DNA from: DASQHM01 sp035632095
Lineage (GTDB): Bacteria > Pseudomonadota > Alphaproteobacteria > Ferrovibrionales > Ferrovibrionaceae
Reading direction: 5' to 3'
Assembly: GCA_035632095.1 (NCBI GenBank)
Contig: DASQHM010000210.1
Span: 1 to 13,520 of the forward strand
Length of the DNA stretch: 13,520 nt
The notes beneath the pieces are model-generated. The model did no database searches. It saw nothing but the letters and a program-made list of their open reading frames with translations, and had not been told where the DNA came from. The position numbers and the translations under genes are program-made. Below are positions 13,176 to 13,520 of this stretch, one piece after another. Position 1 is the first letter of the stretch; every line of letters starts with the position of its first letter.

Positions 13176-13520
13176 ATGGCGGCGGTTTGGCGTGGCGAAC
13201 GGCGAAGGGCGGGCATTGGCATGTTTTTGGCGATGGCCGTGCTGCTTTGGCTCATGCCCGGCGATGCTGCCTTGGCGCAAGCGCCGCTCAAACAGCACGA
13301 CCTGACGTCGCATACGGTTGCCGAAAAAAAGGTCGAGCTGCCGCAGGGCGCGCTCAGCGATCAGCAGATCGATGCGCTGATGGCCCGATTGAGCGATGCG
13401 GACGTGCGCCGCTTGTTGATCGAGCAGCTCAAACGCATGTCGGGCGAGGCTCCGCAACCAACGGCGGCGGCGGAACAGCCGCGCGATATGGGCTCGCTCG
13501 GCGCGCTCGAGGCGACGGCG
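13176..13520 (+). CDS. N-terminal part of an exported protein, probably a mechanosensitive-channel (MscS) family member (truncated by window end)
   Basis: An open frame of 115 codons runs off the window. From ATG 13176 it starts MAAVWRGERRRAG, followed by the hydrophobic IGMFLAMAVLLWLMPGDAALAQ, a signal peptide with a positively charged n-region and cleavage after ALA. The mature part, LSDQQIDALMARLSDADVRRLLIEQL, is a helical segment that resembles the periplasmic N terminus of large MscS-like channels in Hyphomicrobiales. That family call is from memory of similar proteins and the diagnostic membrane domain lies outside the window. An internal ATG at 13221 is an alternative start but would lose the charged n-region. 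The gene is divergent from the SDR; TTGACG (13117-13122) could be a -35 box but the matching -10 is weak. Confidence 0.62.
   Translation, partial: MAAVWRGERRRAGIGMFLAMAVLLWLMPGDAALAQAPLKQHDLTSHTVAEKKVELPQGALSDQQIDALMARLSDADVRRLLIEQLKRMSGEAPQPTAAAEQPRDMGSLGALEATA

Noticed and set aside
13034..13291. 86-codon N-terminal extension of the SDR
   Set aside because: It overlaps the divergent exported-protein gene, has no SDR-like sequence, and a GGGAG SD supports ATG 13033.
1..13520. CRISPR arrays, insertion sequences, phage genes, defence or secretion systems
   Set aside because: I saw no regularly spaced direct repeats, no transposase or integrase motifs and no clusters of accessory genes; most genes are metabolic or housekeeping.

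Overview
The window reads as ordinary chromosomal DNA from a high-GC alphaproteobacterium. The closest fit is Hyphomicrobiales (Bradyrhizobium, Rhodopseudomonas or Xanthobacteraceae-like). The reasons are strong GC bias at third codon positions, a gatCAB operon divergent from ruvX, a short Sel1-type protein of the kind common in that order, and a CTCATGGT...ACCATGAG type intergenic palindrome. The order-level placement is inference from familiarity, not from a search. I see no insertion sequence, prophage, CRISPR array or plasmid function.

Left part (117-3808, all on the minus strand, so read right to left). A nu-class (YfcG/YghU-like) glutathione transferase is followed by a PLP-dependent enzyme of the cystathionine gamma-synthase family, a second paralogous glutathione transferase, and a YbaK-type aminoacyl-tRNA deacylase that starts on a TTG overlapping the preceding stop. 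This looks like one transcription unit for thiol and sulfur-amino-acid chemistry plus a tRNA proofreading factor. Downstream come a small Sel1-repeat protein and tRNA-Ser(GCT), the latter with a good promoter of its own.

Centre (4069-6271, plus strand). A ribokinase-family sugar kinase is followed by a two-gene periplasmic pair: a Tat-exported ferritin-like protein and a class I cytochrome c, separated by a perfect 13-bp hairpin. Between the cytochrome gene and the convergent gatB lies a REP-like pair of palindromes.

Right part (6361-13520). The gatC-gatA-gatB operon (Glu-tRNA(Gln)/Asp-tRNA(Asn) amidotransferase) runs on the minus strand and diverges from ruvX. The 3' end of ruvX overlaps the convergent 3' end of an HSL-type alpha/beta hydrolase by 23 bp. 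The 352 bp between that hydrolase and the next gene hold the wreck of a second, unrelated alpha/beta hydrolase: both gene ends survive and the middle is gone. A secreted four-cysteine protein of unknown function, an SDR oxidoreductase (convergent) and the beginning of a likely mechanosensitive-channel protein (cut by the window edge) complete the region.

Nothing here is a clear-cut novel system. The items most worth a second look are the GST/PLP-enzyme/GST/YbaK cluster, the ferritin-like/cytochrome c pair and the deletion-scarred esterase. Positions 1-116 and the shorter gaps not listed as features hold nothing I can assign.
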